A DNA stretch of 64,000 nucleotides from SG8-41 sp963802355 (GCA_963802355.1 CAWDIV010000019.1:310001-374000), one strand, 5' to 3'; numbered from the stretch's first letter, positions 42,409 through 51,111 are shown. A program made the numbers and translations. Notes: a model not told the origin generated them from the letters alone.

Positions 42409-43553
42409 GCGACTACAAGATCGACACCCGCGTCATACACGCGGGCCAGGAACCCGATCCCACGACAGGCGCGGTCATCACGCCTATTTATGCGACGTCG
42501 ACCTATGCACAGCAAAGCCCGGGTGTGCACAAAGGTTACGATTACGCGCGTTCGCACAACCTCACGCGTTATGCGTACGAGCGCTGCGTCGCCGATCTCG
42601 AGGGCGGGGTTGCAGGTTTTGCGTTTGCCTCGGGCATGGCCGCGGCGGCGACGGTGCTCGAGCTGCTCGATAGCGGTGCGCACGTACTGGCGCTCGATGA
42701 CTTGTACGGCGGCACGCACCGCTTGTTCGAGCGCGTACGGCGGCGCTCGGCCAATCTTGATTTCAGCTACCTCTCGTTTGTCAGCGCGGCGCAAATAGAA
42801 ACCGCGATACGGCCCACTACCCGCATGTTGTGGGTGGAATCGCCGAGTAATCCGCTGCTGAAACTGGTCGATCTGGAGTTGGTTGCGCGCATCGCCAGGC
42901 AGCACGGCGTGCTGGCGGTCATGGACAATACGTTTGCCACGCCGTGCTTGCAGCGGCCGCTGGCCGCCGGTTTCGACATCGTCGTGCACTCGGCAACCAA
43001 GTATTTGAACGGTCATTCCGACGTTATCAGCGGCATAGCCGTAACGGCAGACGGACAGCTTGCCGAGCGCCTGCGCTACCTGCAGAACGCGGCAGGTGCG
43101 GTGCCCAGCGCATTCGACAGCTTTCTGGTCACGCGCGGACTCAAAACCCTGGCGGTGCGCATGCGCCAGCATTGCGAGAATGCGCTGGCGATCGCCTCCT
43201 GGCTGGAGCGCCACGCCGCGATAGAACGCGTGCTATATCCGGGGCTCGCGAGTCATCCACAACACGCATTGGCACAGCGCCAGATGAGCGCATATGGCGG
43301 CATGATCACTATCTTTCTCAAAGAGGGACTGCCCGCGGCGCGCCGCCTGCTGGAGCGCTGCAAGCTGTTCACGCTCGCGGAGAGCCTGGGCGGCGTGGAA
43401 AGCCTGATCGAGCACCCAGCCATCATGACCCATGCGTCCGTGCCCGCGGAGCGGCGTCAGCAGCTAGGCATCAGCGATGCGTTGGTGCGCCTCTCTGTGG
43501 GCATAGAGGACGTGGATGACTTGATCGCGGATCTGGACCAGGCATTGGCGTAA
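42405..43553 (+). CDS. Cystathionine gamma-lyase/gamma-synthase family protein
   Basis: A 382-residue PLP enzyme of the Cys/Met metabolism family: start KIDTRVIHAGQEPDPTTGAV, YARSHNLTRYAYERCVADLE, GGTHRLFERV, PLP lysine in VVHSATKYLNGHSDVISG, and SLGGVESLIEHPAIMTHASV. Following a CBS-type gene, it probably acts as the gamma-lyase that releases cysteine from cystathionine, completing reverse trans-sulfuration. The GTG start overlaps the previous TGA (GTGA), which couples the two. Gamma-synthase activity cannot be excluded from sequence. Confidence 0.93.
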   Translation: MSDYKIDTRVIHAGQEPDPTTGAVITPIYATSTYAQQSPGVHKGYDYARSHNLTRYAYERCVADLEGGVAGFAFASGMAAAATVLELLDSGAHVLALDDLYGGTHRLFERVRRRSANLDFSYLSFVSAAQIETAIRPTTRMLWVESPSNPLLKLVDLELVARIARQHGVLAVMDNTFATPCLQRPLAAGFDIVVHSATKYLNGHSDVISGIAVTADGQLAERLRYLQNAAGAVPSAFDSFLVTRGLKTLAVRMRQHCENALAIASWLERHAAIERVLYPGLASHPQHALAQRQMSAYGGMITIFLKEGLPAARRLLERCKLFTLAESLGGVESLIEHPAIMTHASVPAERRQQLGISDALVRLSVGIEDVDDLIADLDQALA

Positions 43554-43680
43554 GAGTGACGGAGTGAGTGGAGGAGCGCTAGACGGCTTACTAAGGCTAT
43601 CGCGTAAATCAAAAGACGGCGAAGGGAGAGGGGAATCGGGTGAGGGTGGGGTTGGTATCTCCTATCTCCGACCAACTGAG

Positions 43681-44757
43681 CTAGCTGGCCTCGCGCTGCA
43701 GAAGAGCGCGTTTGCGCTTCACGCCCCACCGGTAGCCCGACAGCGCGCCGTCATTCCTGACGACCCGGTGGCAGGGTATCGCAACCGCCAGCGCGTTCGC
43801 CGCGCACGCCTGGGCCACCGCTCTCACCGATTTCGGTAATCCGATCCGTTTCGCAATATCCGAGTAGCTCGCGGTCGAGCCCACGGGGATCTTTCGCAGC
43901 GCTTGCCAAACGCGCTGCTGAAACGCCGTTCCGCGCACGTCCAGCGGCAGATTGAGGCCCAGAGCGGGGGCCTCGACGAACCCCACTACTTTAGCCACGA
44001 GCTTTTCGAATCCCTTGTCGCCCCCAATCAGATTCGCATGCGGGAACCGGTCCTGCAGGTCACGTGCCAATGCCTCGGGTTTTTCGCCCAGGAGAATGGC
44101 GCAAATACCCCGATCGCTTTTGGCTACGAGTATGGAGCCGAGGGAGCATTCACCGATGGCAAATCGTATTTCCGTGTTCGCGCCGCCTGCGCGAAAAGTT
44201 GACGGCGTCATTCCGAGTATCTCATCCGAGGTTTCGTAGAATCGCCCGTTGGAGCCATATCCGGCGTCGTAGATCGCCGCGGTCACCGTGCCACTCCGAT
44301 TGAGTTCCCTTCGAACTCGTTTGGCGCGGTGAGCCGCCGCATATACCCTGGGGGTCAGACCAGTGACAGCCTTGAAGATGCGGTGAAAATGGTATGGGCT
44401 CAGTCCCGCCTGACGGGCAAGAGCATGCAGGCTCGGGACTTCCTCGGCGCTCTCGATGAGCCGGCAAACATGCGCCACCTTCGCGGCATGCTGCCGGTCC
44501 AGCGAGGGCTGATCGGGTTTGCAGCGTTTACAGGCACGGAAGCCCGCCCGCTCGGCGTCGTTGCAGGTAACGTGAAACTGCACGTTCTCGGGCCTTGCAC
44601 GGCGCGAGCCGCAAGAGGGACGACAGTAAACGCCGGTCGTCCTGACCGAGTAGAAAAACTTGCCGTCGGCCTTGGGATCACGAGCGACGACGGCGGCCCA
44701 TCGCGGATCCTTGTTCGTTTCAGCCATGAGCATTCTCATCTTTGTTGGTGCATTCAT
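43681..44757 (-). CDS. ada: Ada: O6-methylguanine-DNA methyltransferase and transcriptional activator
   Basis: A 358-residue protein with all three Ada parts: the N-terminal zinc/phosphotriester domain with four Cys (GVYCRPSCGSRR, ACKRCKPD), an AraC-type HTH (LARQAGLSPYHFHRIFKAVT) and the C-terminal methyltransferase with active-site Cys in AIPCHRVVRNDGALSGYRWG. Self-methylation of the first Cys turns it into an activator. ATG 44757 follows GGAG at 7 bases; inner ATGs at 44739, 44733 and 44727 are alternatives. A perfect Ada box lies ~76 bases upstream and another precedes the neighbouring oxygenase gene, so both are likely regulon members. Confidence 0.94.
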   Translation of the reverse strand: MNAPTKMRMLMAETNKDPRWAAVVARDPKADGKFFYSVRTTGVYCRPSCGSRRARPENVQFHVTCNDAERAGFRACKRCKPDQPSLDRQHAAKVAHVCRLIESAEEVPSLHALARQAGLSPYHFHRIFKAVTGLTPRVYAAAHRAKRVRRELNRSGTVTAAIYDAGYGSNGRFYETSDEILGMTPSTFRAGGANTEIRFAIGECSLGSILVAKSDRGICAILLGEKPEALARDLQDRFPHANLIGGDKGFEKLVAKVVGFVEAPALGLNLPLDVRGTAFQQRVWQALRKIPVGSTASYSDIAKRIGLPKSVRAVAQACAANALAVAIPCHRVVRNDGALSGYRWGVKRKRALLQREAS

Positions 44758-44832
44758 ACGTATACTCCGTTCAATCGTTCACGAGGGTCCGAGTACCTTT
44801 AGTCCTCGTCGCCACGTCCCGCACTCCGGGTC

Positions 44833-44845
44833 TTGCTGTTGAATT
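44833..44845 (-). promoter_or_regulatory. Ada box upstream of ada
   Basis: Minus strand AAT-TCAACA-GCAA, an exact AAT-N6-GCAA Ada recognition sequence. It is part of a 26-bp direct repeat (44821-44846 and 45644-45669, 24 of 26 identical). Confidence 0.82.
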
Positions 44846-44846
44846 C

Positions 44847-45578
44847 TCATGCCGCGTCGTGAAAGATGATGCCGAGCGTATGGCGATGCCCGGAGCGCAC
44901 GCGGCTGACGCCATGCCGGAGATTCACCCGATAGGTGCCGCGCGTTCCGTGCACGGGGCGGTGGTGGACCGCGAACACCACCGCATCGCCTTGGCGCAGC
45001 GGCATCACCATCGGTCGCGACTGCATGCGCGGTCGTTGCTCGGTCATCACGAACTCGCCTCCCGTGAAGTCGTGCCCGGGCTCGGACAGCAAGATCGTGA
45101 GTTGCAGCGGAAAGACGTGCTCGCCGTACAGGTCCTGATGCAGGCAGTTGTAGTCGTCGGCGCCGTACTGCAGGAGCAGCGGGGTCGGCCGTACTTGGCC
45201 TCCCGCATGGCAGCGTTCGATGAACTCTGCGTGCTGGTTCGGAAACCGGACCTTGATGCCCATAGCCTTGTTCCAGCGATTGGCGATCGGCGCAAGGCGC
45301 GGGTAGATGGCCGCGCGCAGCCCGGCAACCAGATCGGGCAGGGGATAGCTGAAATACTTGTATTCCCCACGCCCGAAACCGTGCCGTTCCATCACTATGC
45401 GGTTGCGGAAGATGCCATCGATCGGATACAACGCCGCCAGAGCGTCGCATTCGGCCGGAGAAATCAGACGCTCGATCATGGCGCTGCCCTGAGCGTCGAG
45501 ATCGGTCGAGACTTGCGCCCAATCGATCGCCCTGACTCTCTCAGCCACGGCCGCAACGCCCTTGTCGCGCGCACTCAT
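44847..45578 (-). CDS. 2-oxoglutarate/Fe(II)-dependent oxygenase next to ada
   Basis: A 243-residue protein with a double-stranded beta-helix core. The iron facial triad is H-x-D in YNCLHQDLYGEHVFPLQL and a distal His, probably in VHHRPVHGTRGTYRVNLRHG; the 2OG-binding Arg follows. This differs from the short AlkB signature, but the placement upstream of ada with its own Ada box suggests a role in alkylation repair. It resembles proteins annotated as 2OG-Fe(II) oxygenases encoded next to ada in many proteobacteria. ATG 45578 follows AAAGGAAACGC. Substrate unproven. Confidence 0.85.
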   Translation of the reverse strand: MSARDKGVAAVAERVRAIDWAQVSTDLDAQGSAMIERLISPAECDALAALYPIDGIFRNRIVMERHGFGRGEYKYFSYPLPDLVAGLRAAIYPRLAPIANRWNKAMGIKVRFPNQHAEFIERCHAGGQVRPTPLLLQYGADDYNCLHQDLYGEHVFPLQLTILLSEPGHDFTGGEFVMTEQRPRMQSRPMVMPLRQGDAVVFAVHHRPVHGTRGTYRVNLRHGVSRVRSGHRHTLGIIFHDAA

Positions 45579-45655
45579 GCGTTTCCTTTCGACGAGTTAT
45601 CGAGCTTGGGTCAACACGAATTTAATCCCGGCTGGCTGTCCTGGCACTCCGGCCC

Positions 45656-45668
45656 TTGCTGTTGAATT
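45656..45668 (-). promoter_or_regulatory. Ada box upstream of the 2OG-Fe(II) oxygenase gene
   Basis: Second exact AAT-N6-GCAA site in the conserved 26-bp repeat, 78 bases before the start codon. A TAAATT -10-like box lies about 31 bases further on; the -35 region is poor, as expected for an activator-dependent promoter. Confidence 0.82.
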
Positions 45669-45669
45669 C

Positions 45670-45960
45670 GCACCTTACTCACTTAGAGTCATCGCGAGCC
45701 TGCGAATTTTCGGCGGGCAAGATTGATACGATTCGGTTGCTGCGTTAACACTCCGCCGTGCACCGCTTTCCAACCGCCGTCTATTCGCCTGGCCGACCTG
45801 ACCAACGGCCGTCCAGAACTGTCCTGACCCATCCGAGCCGGACCGATTCTTGCTCATAGGTGTACGTAGCCTCGTCCAGCGGGTGACGAAAGTCACGCCG
45901 GGAAAGGGGCGGGCAATTTTCACGTACGGGAACGGTCACTTGTGCCGTTGATTTTTACCT
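45670..45960. other. Intergenic region with no recognised gene
   Basis: About 290 bases. Two minus-strand frames are open but their translations (e.g. FPGVTFVTRWTRLRTPMSKN) are not recognisable; one could be the end of a lost gene. No repeat or terminator found. Confidence 0.35.
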
Positions 45961-46506
45961 ATGGGAACGACCGCGCTGCAAGGTTTTCGGGGCTTTGGGC
46001 CATCGCCGCAGGGGGGCGACAGCCCAAGCGGGCATACGCCGCCGCCGACGGAGTCGTCAAATACTCGACACCCTCAGGTATCTCCCGACTCCAGCGCCTT
46101 GGAAAAGTTGCCGCACCTGGCGAGCCAGATCTGCTTTCTTTGGAGTCAGCGGGAGTTCGAGATCTATATCAATCGCCTGATCATGGACACCCGGGACGGC
46201 AAGCGGCAGGGCTTGCCGTGGGACGCCTTTCAGGAGCTGCTGTTCCTCCTGGAACTGAGCATCGCCAAGCGCGCGCTCCTCGCTTCGGAGGTGACGGGTG
46301 TGCCTTTCAGTCAGATGTTCGAGCGATGTCTCGCCAGCGTCCGCAACGCGTCGGGTAAAGCAGATCCCTGGTCCGAAGCCAGCGCCTATAGGGAGGTTGA
46401 CCACAGGGAGCATGATAGGCCCCATTCGAAACCGGCGCCTGTTGTCCAAAGGCGGGAAACTACAAAGACAATGAAGAAAAGCTGGTGGCACCGGATCTTG
46501 GACTGA
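45961..46506 (+). CDS. Hypothetical protein
   Basis: A 181-residue protein. The N-terminal ~45 residues are low-complexity (PSPQGGDSPSGHTPPPTESS), followed by a helical core (LASQICFLWSQREFEIYINR, WDAFQELLFLLELSIAKRAL, FERCLASVRNASGKADPW) and a charged tail. The start at ATG 45961 lacks a clear ribosome site and could lie further in, before the helical core. It is 77 bases ahead of another hypothetical gene on the same strand, so they may be co-transcribed. No family recognised. Confidence 0.55.
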   Translation: MGTTALQGFRGFGPSPQGGDSPSGHTPPPTESSNTRHPQVSPDSSALEKLPHLASQICFLWSQREFEIYINRLIMDTRDGKRQGLPWDAFQELLFLLELSIAKRALLASEVTGVPFSQMFERCLASVRNASGKADPWSEASAYREVDHREHDRPHSKPAPVVQRRETTKTMKKSWWHRILD

Positions 46507-46583
46507 GGCGCGGCATGCGTACTTCATATAGTTTGATTAGGTCTGGCAGCGGGCATCGTCCCGACTCTGCTGAGGAGATATAG

Positions 46584-48200
46584 ATGTTCAATTGGCTGCA
46601 AAAGATGGGGCAACGCGGCGGGCATCCCATGCTCCACGCCGCTGAAGCAAACAGGTTGCTCGCGGAACTGCCGCGCGACGACCCTCTCAAGGCTACCGAG
46701 GAAGTTACCGCATGGCTGGAATCGCTCGCGTGCGCCACGCGGTTCGGTATCGGGCAGCGCCTGCGGGTTATCTCTATGGTGGATGAAGCGGGACAGCCGG
46801 CTGCCGAGGCCTTGATGGCGGACTACCTCGCCGGCGAAAACCTGCAAAGAGCGGACCGCTTCAGGCAGTGGCAGGTCCTGATGAACTTCTGGGAGAAAGT
46901 AGCGGACGCATACATGGAGATCGTCGGTTACTTCGAAATCTCCCGGCCCGGGGAGTCCAAAGACCAGCTCCCGCTCGCCACCGTGCGGGCAATGCACGCA
47001 TACGTCATGCAGATGCGACTTGCTCTTATGCGCTACGCCAGCGAACCCGATCGTACGTGGACCGTCTTGTACCGGCTCTTCGCGTTCGCAGTGAGTCAGC
47101 ATTACGCGACCTCTCCGGTGCTTCTCTACTCGTCGGGACCCCAAACGAGCACGGCGAGGAACGAGCTTACCAGCGCGGTCATGCTGGAAGCCGCGGCGCC
47201 CCAGACACTGCCACCGCGGCAGATTGAGCTGACATCACGCATAATCGCGCGCGTCGCCAGCTCGTTCGCGTTCAGCGACGCGCCGGGTGAGCATCTCCAT
47301 TTCTATGTGGACCTGGCGACAACGACACATCCGTGCGTGGTGAAGAACGAAATCCAAGTGACTCCAACCATGCGTTTCTTTGGACCAGGCCTTGTGGTCA
47401 ACCGGTTGAACGAGCTCATCGAGCGAAGCGGGAATCGGCCCGCCATGTCCGCCGACCCCACCCTGGGCGAGGGATATACCGGCGCCGAACAACTCGAAAC
47501 GCTGCAGCGACTCCTGCTCTACTGGGGAAACAATCCGCCGCGGCGCAAATACCCCCGCACGAGTTTCGCCAGCCGCGTAGACGTCGTGTTCGGTCTCGAT
47601 GCGGTAATGCGGGTCGTCGGCAAGCTCGAGCAGGAGCTGGTTACCGCCCAAAAGTTCGAAATTCTGTTCGATGACGGCCGGGTAGGGAAGCAGATCCCCG
47701 AGGGAGCGCTGATCGAGACCTGGATGTTGAAGAACTTCAGTTTGCGCGGTCTCGGCGCGCTTACCACCCGTCGCGCGCAAGGAGCGCTCAAGATAGGTGC
47801 GCTGTTGGCGTTCAGATTGGAGAACTCGAATACCTGGTGCGTCGGCATAGTGCGCCGGCTGCAGGTCGACCGGCAGAAGAACTCCGACGTCGGCGCCGAA
47901 ATCCTCTCCAGGAACCCGCAGCTATTTCGACTTAAGAAGCCCAATGCTCCGGCCGAGGATGCCTGGCAATGGGAAACGCGCCGCGATGACGCGACCTCCC
48001 ACCATTACCTGAGTACGGTATTGCTGCCGTATGACGAGGATACCTCCGACCAACCATCGCTGTTGCTGGAAGCCGGGAGCTATTTCCCGGGACTTTCCTA
48101 CACCGCACAAGTCGAAAAGACCACGGGACACCTGAGGTTCGGCAAGGTTCTCGAGCACGGAGAGACCTTCGAGCGCGTCGCGTTTGAGTGGATCGATTGA
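46584..48200 (+). CDS. Large conserved hypothetical protein, possible PilZ-like part
   Basis: A 538-residue cytosolic protein, preceded by GAGGAGATATAG. The N-terminal ~280 residues are helical (LLAELPRDDPLKATEEVTAW, QRLRVISMVDEAGQPAAEAL, FWEKVADAYMEIVGYFEI). The C-terminal ~200 residues are beta-rich (PRTSFASRVDVVFGLDAVMR, LGALTTRRAQGALKIGALLA, WCVGIVRRLQVDRQKNSDVG AEILS), with an R-x-x-x-R-like opening and small strands that recall PilZ c-di-GMP domains, though I do not see a full RxxxR...DxSxxG motif. Function unknown; the adjacent hypothetical gene is a likely partner. Confidence 0.68.
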   Translation: MFNWLQKMGQRGGHPMLHAAEANRLLAELPRDDPLKATEEVTAWLESLACATRFGIGQRLRVISMVDEAGQPAAEALMADYLAGENLQRADRFRQWQVLMNFWEKVADAYMEIVGYFEISRPGESKDQLPLATVRAMHAYVMQMRLALMRYASEPDRTWTVLYRLFAFAVSQHYATSPVLLYSSGPQTSTARNELTSAVMLEAAAPQTLPPRQIELTSRIIARVASSFAFSDAPGEHLHFYVDLATTTHPCVVKNEIQVTPTMRFFGPGLVVNRLNELIERSGNRPAMSADPTLGEGYTGAEQLETLQRLLLYWGNNPPRRKYPRTSFASRVDVVFGLDAVMRVVGKLEQELVTAQKFEILFDDGRVGKQIPEGALIETWMLKNFSLRGLGALTTRRAQGALKIGALLAFRLENSNTWCVGIVRRLQVDRQKNSDVGAEILSRNPQLFRLKKPNAPAEDAWQWETRRDDATSHHYLSTVLLPYDEDTSDQPSLLLEAGSYFPGLSYTAQVEKTTGHLRFGKVLEHGETFERVAFEWID

Positions 48201-48375
48201 GCATCGCGGAGTTGAGCGTCGCGAAGCGCCCTCATTGCGGCGGAAATGACAGGCATGCCATACCAACAGGCGGACGAGCCACAGATTTAGGCTCGCTACT
48301 CGGGCGCTGGTTACTGCCTACTTCTTTCTGGCATCATTCATGGTTCGAACGGAGTGGACTCCAGGAGGATCGAAC

Positions 48376-48840
48376 ATGGAAGTCAAATCGACGTTGAAAG
48401 TGATCAATCAGGCGGACTTTCCCGGCCGACGGGGGGTGACCGACGGCCAAACCTACCAACGGCTTGTGGGATGGCCCGAAGTGCAGGAAACCGACCGCGT
48501 GCGGCTCGGCCGCGCCACGTATAAACCCGGCACCTACGAACAGCTCCACTGGCACCCGATCGAGGCGTGTTACTACGTGATCTCCGGTCACGCCACGGTG
48601 CGCAATTTTGAAGGCCAGGAATTCGAAGTCGGTCCCGGCTCCATTATCTACGCGCCGCCGGGCATCGCGGGCGCCCACGAGTGGGAGGTCAAGGAGTCAT
48701 TGGAACTGCTGGACATACGCGCCACGAACGAAACCAACAGGAAAATCCAGTACACGGTGGATAAGAAGACCAAGCGTTCCTACATCGACCTCGAGGATCT
48801 TGCCTACCGCGAGGCGATCAGCTTTAAATCTCATTATTGA
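48376..48840 (+). CDS. Cupin-domain protein
   Basis: A 154-residue small-barrel protein. Cupin motif 1 is in YKPGTYEQLHWHPIEACYYVISG, giving the metal ligands H-x-H and Glu, and motif 2 is in GPGSIIYAPPGIAGAHEWEV with the last His. AGGAGGATCGAAC is a strong ribosome site for ATG 48376. Such stand-alone cupins include dioxygenases, isomerases and sensor proteins; the substrate is not evident. A palindromic repeat follows the stop. Confidence 0.85.
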   Translation: MEVKSTLKVINQADFPGRRGVTDGQTYQRLVGWPEVQETDRVRLGRATYKPGTYEQLHWHPIEACYYVISGHATVRNFEGQEFEVGPGSIIYAPPGIAGAHEWEVKESLELLDIRATNETNRKIQYTVDKKTKRSYIDLEDLAYREAISFKSHY

Positions 48841-48857
48841 GCGGCGGGGAAGGCCCG

Positions 48858-48897
48858 AAGGTGTCAGGAACCTTAAAGTTAGGGTTCCTGACACCTT
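48858..48897. repeat. Dispersed palindromic repeat, short form
   Basis: AAGGTGTCAGGAACC / GGTTCCTGACACCTT, a 15-bp perfect stem with a 10-base loop; same family as 5654, 19136 and 59876. Located 18 bases after the cupin stop. Confidence 0.9.
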
Positions 48898-48900
48898 TCC

Positions 48901-49019
48901 CCCCCGCGCCCCCGGTCGCACAATGAGCCAGAGAACGAGCGGCGGGGAACGGGCCCCTTCCGGCAAATCATCGGGGCCTTCCCGTTCCCCCCGCGCCCCC
49001 GGTCGCACAATGAGCCACT
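48901..49019. repeat. Direct repeat flanking a hairpin related to the 16.45-kb array
   Basis: CGCGCCCCCGGTCGCACAAT followed by GAGCCA occurs at 48905-48930 and again at 48993-49018. Between them, GGGGAACGGGCCCC (from about 48945) pairs with GGGGCC and CCCGTTCCCC (to about 48990), the same stem as in the tandem array at 16446-16815. Confidence 0.85.
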
Positions 49020-49035
49020 TTCGCGAGCTTCAGGG

Positions 49036-49977
49036 ATGAAGCCGGAAATCCTGGTCGTCGCGAGGATCTATCCGCCCACGCTCGCCCAGCTCGAGCGCGA
49101 GTACACTGTGCACAACCTGTGGTCGTCGCGCGAGCCGGACACGCTCTTGAAGCAGGTGGCGGGAAGCGTGCGCGGCGCCGTGACGACCGGGCTCATCGGG
49201 TTCGACCGGGAGCGTATGGAGGCGCTGCGGAACCTGGAGATCATCGCCTCGTTTGGCACGCCCAACGGGACGGTCGATCTGGCGGCGGCGAAGGAGCGTG
49301 GCGTGATCGTCGCGAACACTCCGGATTCCATCCAGGAGCTCGTCGCCGAGCTTGCGATCGGGCTGGCCATCGCCATCATGCGCAAGGTCTGCGAAACCGA
49401 CCGGTTCGTGCGAGCGGGGAGGTGGCTGACGGAATCGCCTCCCATGGGCGTGAGCCTCATCGGCAAAACCTGCGGGATCGTCGCTTTGGGCAGGATAGGA
49501 AGGGGAATCGGCAGGCGGGCGGAGGCTTTCGGCATGTCCGTGTGCTATCACGGCCCGCGCCGAAAGGAAGATGCGCCTTATCAGTACTATCCGGACCTGG
49601 AGGCGCTGGCGCGCCGCTCCGACTGCCTGATCGCGACGTGTCCTCTGCTGCCTGCGACGCGTGGACTCATCTCGGCGCGCGTGCTGGATGCGCTCGGTCC
49701 TGAGGGGTTCCTGGTCAACGTGGCACGCGGCCCGGTCGTCGACGAACAGGCGCTCATCGCGGCGCTAAAGGAGCGCCGCATCGCGGGCGCGGCGCTGGAT
49801 GTGTTCTGGGAGGAGCCGCGTGTGCCCGAGGAGCTGTTGCCACTAGACAACGTCGTCCTCAACCCGCACATGGGGACAGCAACGCTGGACGTGCGCGATG
49901 AGCGCGGCAGGAAGTTGCTCGCCAATCTGCGCGCGCATTTTTCCGGCCAGCCGGTCCTCTATCCCATCTCTGGGTGA
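49036..49977 (+). CDS. D-isomer-specific 2-hydroxyacid dehydrogenase
   Basis: A 313-residue NAD(P)-dependent dehydrogenase. The Rossmann motif is in CGIVALGRIGRGIGRRAEAF, the catalytic Arg in FLVNVARGPVVDEQALIAAL, the Glu in ALDVFWEEPRVPEELLPLDN, and the His in VVLNPHMGTATLDVR. It lacks the C-terminal ACT domain of SerA, so it resembles glyoxylate/hydroxypyruvate or other hydroxyacid reductases. It starts ATG 49036 with CGAGCTTCAGGG before it. The Bug receptor gene follows 17 bases after the stop, so they form a likely operon. Confidence 0.92.
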   Translation: MKPEILVVARIYPPTLAQLEREYTVHNLWSSREPDTLLKQVAGSVRGAVTTGLIGFDRERMEALRNLEIIASFGTPNGTVDLAAAKERGVIVANTPDSIQELVAELAIGLAIAIMRKVCETDRFVRAGRWLTESPPMGVSLIGKTCGIVALGRIGRGIGRRAEAFGMSVCYHGPRRKEDAPYQYYPDLEALARRSDCLIATCPLLPATRGLISARVLDALGPEGFLVNVARGPVVDEQALIAALKERRIAGAALDVFWEEPRVPEELLPLDNVVLNPHMGTATLDVRDERGRKLLANLRAHFSGQPVLYPISG

Positions 49978-49994
49978 ACAGTGAGCGGTGAGCC

Positions 49995-50978
49995 GTGAAC
50001 GGAAGAGTCCTCGCCGTTGCAGCGTTGTTCGTGACGTGCGCTCCTTTCGCAGTCATCCCGGGACTTGCCCAGACCAAACAAGGCTACCCGACCAAACCGA
50101 TCCGCCTGCTGGCGGGGGCGCCGGGCAGCCCGAGCGACATTCTGGCGCGCGCAGTGGGTCCGAAGATGAGCGAGAGCTGGAGGCAGCCGGTGGTGGTGGA
50201 AAACCGCGCCGGAGCGGCCGGCACGATTGCCGCGACCATCGTCGCCAAAGCTGCGCCTGACGGTTATACGCTATTGCTCATCTCGGCGCAGTTTGCCATC
50301 GGCGCCGTGCTGCATGCGAATTTGCCGTACGACCCGCTCAAGGATTTCGCGGGCGTCACCCAGCTCGGCTACAGCTCGAGCGCGTTGCTGGTGTCGCCCG
50401 CGCTTGGCGTGAAGTCCGTGAAGGAGTTCATCGCACTTGCGCAGGCCAAGCCGGGGCAAATCCTCTTCAGTTCCGGCGGCGGCGGCAGCAGCACCCACAT
50501 CAACGGCGAGCGGTTCAGGTTTGCCGCTGGCATCAAGGCCGTGCACGTGGGATTCAAGGGGACGCCTGACGCGCTGATCGAAGTTCTGGCTCAACGCGTT
50601 CACTACTGCATCGTGGGCCTGGGCGCCGCGCTGCCGTTCATCAGGGACGGGAGACTGGTGGCGTTGGCGGTGAGCACACCGCAGCGCTCGCCGCTATTGC
50701 CCGATGTGCCGGCGATGGCAGAGGTGTTGCCTGGCTTCGGTCGGGATGGATCGCACTCTTTGCTGGCCCCGGCCGGAACGCCGCGGCCCATCCTGAATCA
50801 GATCAGTAAAGAGGTCGCGCGCATCCTCGATCTACCCGAGGTGAAGGAACGGCTGCAGGCCTTGGGCTTTCATCTTGCACCTACCACGCCCGAGGAACAC
50901 GACCGGATCCTACGCGCCCAGATCGAGACCTTTTCCCAGGTGGCGAGACAAGTCGGCCTCAAAAGCAGTGAGCGGTGA
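49995..50978 (+). CDS. Bug/TctC-family periplasmic solute receptor
   Basis: A 327-residue receptor with signal peptide NGRVLAVAALFVTCAPFAVI and the family core YPTKPIRLLAGAPGSPSDIL, VVVENRAGAAGTIAATIVAK, and the PDGYTLL motif. The PGxPSDIL variant of the first motif (usually PxxPGGxxD) is a little divergent. GTG 49995 is 17 bases after the dehydrogenase stop, so the receptor may bind the hydroxyacid that enzyme oxidises; that link is inference. No membrane-subunit genes nearby. Confidence 0.9.
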   Translation: MNGRVLAVAALFVTCAPFAVIPGLAQTKQGYPTKPIRLLAGAPGSPSDILARAVGPKMSESWRQPVVVENRAGAAGTIAATIVAKAAPDGYTLLLISAQFAIGAVLHANLPYDPLKDFAGVTQLGYSSSALLVSPALGVKSVKEFIALAQAKPGQILFSSGGGGSSTHINGERFRFAAGIKAVHVGFKGTPDALIEVLAQRVHYCIVGLGAALPFIRDGRLVALAVSTPQRSPLLPDVPAMAEVLPGFGRDGSHSLLAPAGTPRPILNQISKEVARILDLPEVKERLQALGFHLAPTTPEEHDRILRAQIETFSQVARQVGLKSSER

Positions 50979-51046
50979 GCAGAGGACCGTGAGCGGTGAG
51001 CAGTAAGCAGTAGGGGGGAACTTCACAACAAGCGGCATCTAACTGT

Positions 51047-51111
51047 CCCTCATCCCTCATCCCTCATCCCTCATCCCTCATCCCTCATCCCTCATCCCTC
51101 ATCCCTCATCC
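51047..51111. repeat. CCCTCAT heptanucleotide array, about nine copies
   Basis: A perfect 7-bp tandem repeat. It overlaps the 3' end of the minus-strand 3-hydroxyacyl-CoA dehydrogenase gene, whose stop codon (TGA) falls inside the repeat, so copy-number change could alter the C-terminus or termination. Related shorter words lie at 2985-3010. Confidence 0.85.

Noticed and set aside
51047..51111. CRISPR-like array
   Set aside because: The 7-base unit repeats with no spacers and no cas genes are nearby; it is a simple tandem repeat.
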